Below, one piece after another: positions 61,745 through 64,000 of a stretch of 64,000 nucleotides of DNA. The DNA comes from HXMU1420-13 sp034669965 (GTDB taxonomy: Bacteria > Bacteroidota > Rhodothermia > Balneolales > Balneolaceae), in the NCBI GenBank assembly GCA_034669965.1, contig JAXMOK010000008.1:1-64000 (forward strand), read 5' to 3'. Position 1 is the stretch's first letter. Every line of letters begins with the position of its first letter. The notes below the pieces were generated by a model. The model was given only the letters and a program-made list of their open reading frames with translations. It was not told the DNA's origin and ran no database searches. A program made the translations under genes and the position numbers.

Positions 61745-64000
61745 ATGGCTAGAGAAAAAATAATTCCAATAACCATTGAAGATGAAATGCAGTCATCCTA
61801 CATCGATTATTCGATGTCGGTTATTGTTTCACGTGCGCTGCCGGATGTTCGCGACGGACTAAAACCGGTTCACCGCCGTGCTTTATATGGGATGAGTGAA
61901 CTGGGAATGTTGCACAACCGCGGGTACAAAAAAAGTGCTCGTATTGTTGGTGAGGTTCTGGGTAAGTATCACCCACATGGTGACACTGCCGTGTATGACA
62001 CCATCGTTCGTATGGTGCAGGATTTCTCCCTCCGATATCCATTAGTGGATGGACAGGGTAACTTTGGTTCGGTGGATGGTGACTCTGCTGCAGCTATGCG
62101 TTACACGGAAGTGCGCATGGATCGAATTGCGGAAGAGTTGTTGACCGACATCAACAAAGAAACCGTTGATTACCAGCCAAACTTTGATGACACCTTGCAA
62201 GAGCCGGTGGTTCTTCCGGGCGCGCTACCAAACCTTTTGGTGAATGGAGCTTCCGGTATTGCCGTAGGTATGGCCACCAACATGGCGCCGCACAACCTTA
62301 CCGAAGTGGTGAATGGTATTGTTGCGTATGTGAATGATCCAGAGATCGAAACGAAAGCATTGATGGAGCACATTACCGCTCCGGATTTCCCAACGGGTGG
62401 AATTATTTACGGCTATGAAGGCGTAAAAGAAGCCTACGAAACCGGCCGCGGTAAAGTAACGTTGAGAGCACGAGCCAATACCGAAGAATTACGTGGTGGC
62501 CGCGAGCAGATTGTTGTTACTGAAATTCCTTATCAGGTGAACAAATCTACCTTGGTGCAGAAAATTGCAGAGCTTGTTCGTGATGAAAAGATCACTGAGA
62601 TCTCTGAAGTTCGTGATGAATCGGATCGTGAAGGTATGCGCCTCGTGATTATCCTAAAGCGTTCTGCCAATGCCGGCGTAGTGCTAAATCAGCTATACAA
62701 GTACACGCAGATGCAAACCACTTTCGGTATCATCAATTTGGCTCTGGTTCAAGGCCGACCAAAAGTGATGCAACTGAAAGAGTTGATCCACCATTATGTG
62801 GAGCATCGCATCGAGATTATTATTCGTCGTACCATTTACGACTTAGAAGCGGCTGAATCTCGCGCACACATCTTAGAGGGATTAAAAATTGCCCTCGACA
62901 ATCTGGACGAAGTGATTAAAACTATCCGTGCGGCTAAAAACCCACAGATTGCTAATGTGGAGCTTCGTAAGAAATTCGCATTAACCGACATTCAGGCCAA
63001 AGCGATTCTGGAGATGCGTCTTCAAAAACTTACTGGACTTGAGCGGGATAAAATCGACACCGAGTACCGCGAAATCGTGGATAAAATTGAAGAATTCCGT
63101 GTGATTCTCTCTGATCGAGCACGCCAAACTGTGATTGTGATTGAAGAGCTTGAAGACTTGAAAGCACGTTATGGTGATGAGCGCCGTACGCAAATCGTGT
63201 ATTCTGCCGAAGACTTCAACGTAGAAGACATGATTGCCGATGAAGATGTGGTGGTTACCATTTCGAACAAAGGCTTCATCAAACGAATGCCTGTGAGTGG
63301 TTATCGCCGACAACGCCGTGGCGGAAAAGGAATGAAAGGCACCACAACGCGTGATGAGGAATATGTAGAACATTTATTTGTGGCCACCAACCACAACTAC
63401 ATCCTGTTCTTTACCGAGAAAGGAAAGTGCTATTGGTTGAAAGTGTATGAAATTCCGGAAGGTGGACGATTAGCGCGTGGACGTGCAATTGTGAACCTGA
63501 TCGAAATCGACAAAGAGGATACGATTAAAGCTTTCGTTCCGGTTAAAACACTCGACGACGAAGAGTACGTTAAAGGTCACTCTATTGTGATGAGCACAAA
63601 AGAAGGGCAAATCAAAAAGACTTCTTTGGAAGCTTACAGCCGACCTCGTCGTGACGGTATTATTGCCATCAATATTAAAGATGATGATAGTTTGCTTGGT
63701 GCGGCGCTTACCGATGGTGATTCAAACATCATTCTTGCCAACCGAAACGGACGTGCCATTCGATTCCATGAAAGCGATGTTCGCGAAATGGGGCGTAACA
63801 CTTCGGGTGTGCGTGGCATGAACCTGGATAAAGGCGATGAAATCGTTGATATGGTGGTGATTAAGAATTCACACGAAGCAACGGTGCTAGCCATCTCAGA
63901 AAACGGCTACGGAAAACGTTCGTTGGTGGATGATTACCGTGAGCAAAGCCGGGGTGGTAAAGGGGTAATCACACTAAAAGTAACCCCAAAAACCGGCGAC
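61745..64000 (+). CDS. gyrA: DNA gyrase subunit A, 3' end outside window
   Basis: 752 codons are visible from ATG 61745 with no stop. The winged-helix breakage-reunion domain contains the catalytic Tyr120 in SAAAMRYTEVRM and the quinolone pocket HPHGDTAVYD with Thr81 and Asp85 (E. coli Ser83 and Asp87). The coiled coil is followed by the pinwheel domain, whose GyrA-box is RRQRRGGKGMKG (about residues 522-533). It cuts and rejoins DNA for supercoiling with GyrB. A Thr at position 83 is a natural variant in some lineages and may reduce quinolone sensitivity. Confidence 0.98.
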   Translation, partial: MAREKIIPITIEDEMQSSYIDYSMSVIVSRALPDVRDGLKPVHRRALYGMSELGMLHNRGYKKSARIVGEVLGKYHPHGDTAVYDTIVRMVQDFSLRYPLVDGQGNFGSVDGDSAAAMRYTEVRMDRIAEELLTDINKETVDYQPNFDDTLQEPVVLPGALPNLLVNGASGIAVGMATNMAPHNLTEVVNGIVAYVNDPEIETKALMEHITAPDFPTGGIIYGYEGVKEAYETGRGKVTLRARANTEELRGGREQIVVTEIPYQVNKSTLVQKIAELVRDEKITEISEVRDESDREGMRLVIILKRSANAGVVLNQLYKYTQMQTTFGIINLALVQGRPKVMQLKELIHHYVEHRIEIIIRRTIYDLEAAESRAHILEGLKIALDNLDEVIKTIRAAKNPQIANVELRKKFALTDIQAKAILEMRLQKLTGLERDKIDTEYREIVDKIEEFRVILSDRARQTVIVIEELEDLKARYGDERRTQIVYSAEDFNVEDMIADEDVVVTISNKGFIKRMPVSGYRRQRRGGKGMKGTTTRDEEYVEHLFVATNHNYILFFTEKGKCYWLKVYEIPEGGRLARGRAIVNLIEIDKEDTIKAFVPVKTLDDEEYVKGHSIVMSTKEGQIKKTSLEAYSRPRRDGIIAINIKDDDSLLGAALTDGDSNIILANRNGRAIRFHESDVREMGRNTSGVRGMNLDKGDEIVDMVVIKNSHEATVLAISENGYGKRSLVDDYREQSRGGKGVITLKVTPKTGD

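Overview
The window looks like a chromosome segment from the Bacteroidota/Balneolota (FCB) group. The evidence is a C-terminal type IX secretion (T9SS-A) sorting tail with the NYPNPFNP motif, a beta-propeller hybrid-type sensor kinase, DUF5916 and DUF3127 proteins, and the rpmB-rpmG-DUF4295 gene order typical of Bacteroidota relatives. Start codons mostly lack strong Shine-Dalgarno sites. No tRNA or rRNA gene was seen. Assignments come from reading translations and motifs; no database search was run.

Layout. (1) 1-5246: a cut-off secreted Asp-box repeat protein, then a response regulator and its propeller sensor kinase, all on the minus strand. (2) 5247-8506: repeat-rich DNA around a ParE-type toxin-antitoxin pair, a quinone reductase-like enzyme and a DUF3127 OB-fold protein. 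(3) 8518-20940: an AT-rich defence-type island of two converging operons. The plus operon carries HNH nuclease, DUF4007, a 1079-aa P-loop ATPase, a PAPS-reductase-family (DndC-like) enzyme, a membrane protein and a nucleoside deoxyribosyltransferase-like protein. The minus operon carries a PLD-nuclease/SF2-helicase fusion, a 72-aa protein, a Rad50/DndD-like zinc-hook ATPase and a 164-aa protein. Their 3' ends overlap by 12 bp. This is the best candidate for an undescribed system. (4) 21365-29454: an orphan gene, a DUF5916 outer-membrane protein and an M24 peptidase, separated by six copies of a long non-coding repeat family. (5) 29455-39825: YciO/Sua5-like protein, DUF1643, two tandem NMT1-domain histidine kinases, chorismate mutase/prephenate dehydrogenase, a T9SS-tailed exonuclease/phosphatase and uvrB.

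(6) 39826-52794: a second repeat cluster, then accessory genes. These include a likely operon of SDR, MBL-fold hydrolase, AraC regulator and membrane protein, a serine hydrolase/VOC/cupin group, and several small AT-rich genes (RidA, YciI, DUF1801, a lipoprotein, orphans). The starts of some small genes are preceded by a recurring CGTTGTG motif next to imperfect palindromes, which resembles a gene-cassette array. (7) 52795-64000: core genes: an RhlE-type helicase, a palindrome array, marR, xth, tyrS, cvpA, yqeY, DUF4295, rpmG and rpmB on the minus strand with two clear intrinsic terminators, then divergent gyrB and gyrA (cut at the window end).

How it fits together. The housekeeping blocks (uvrB, tyrS region, ribosomal proteins, gyrase) look vertically inherited. 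The island at 8.5-21 kb and the small-gene stretch at 41-43 and 50-52.5 kb look acquired. The intergenic DNA is unusually full of several interspersed palindromic repeat families.
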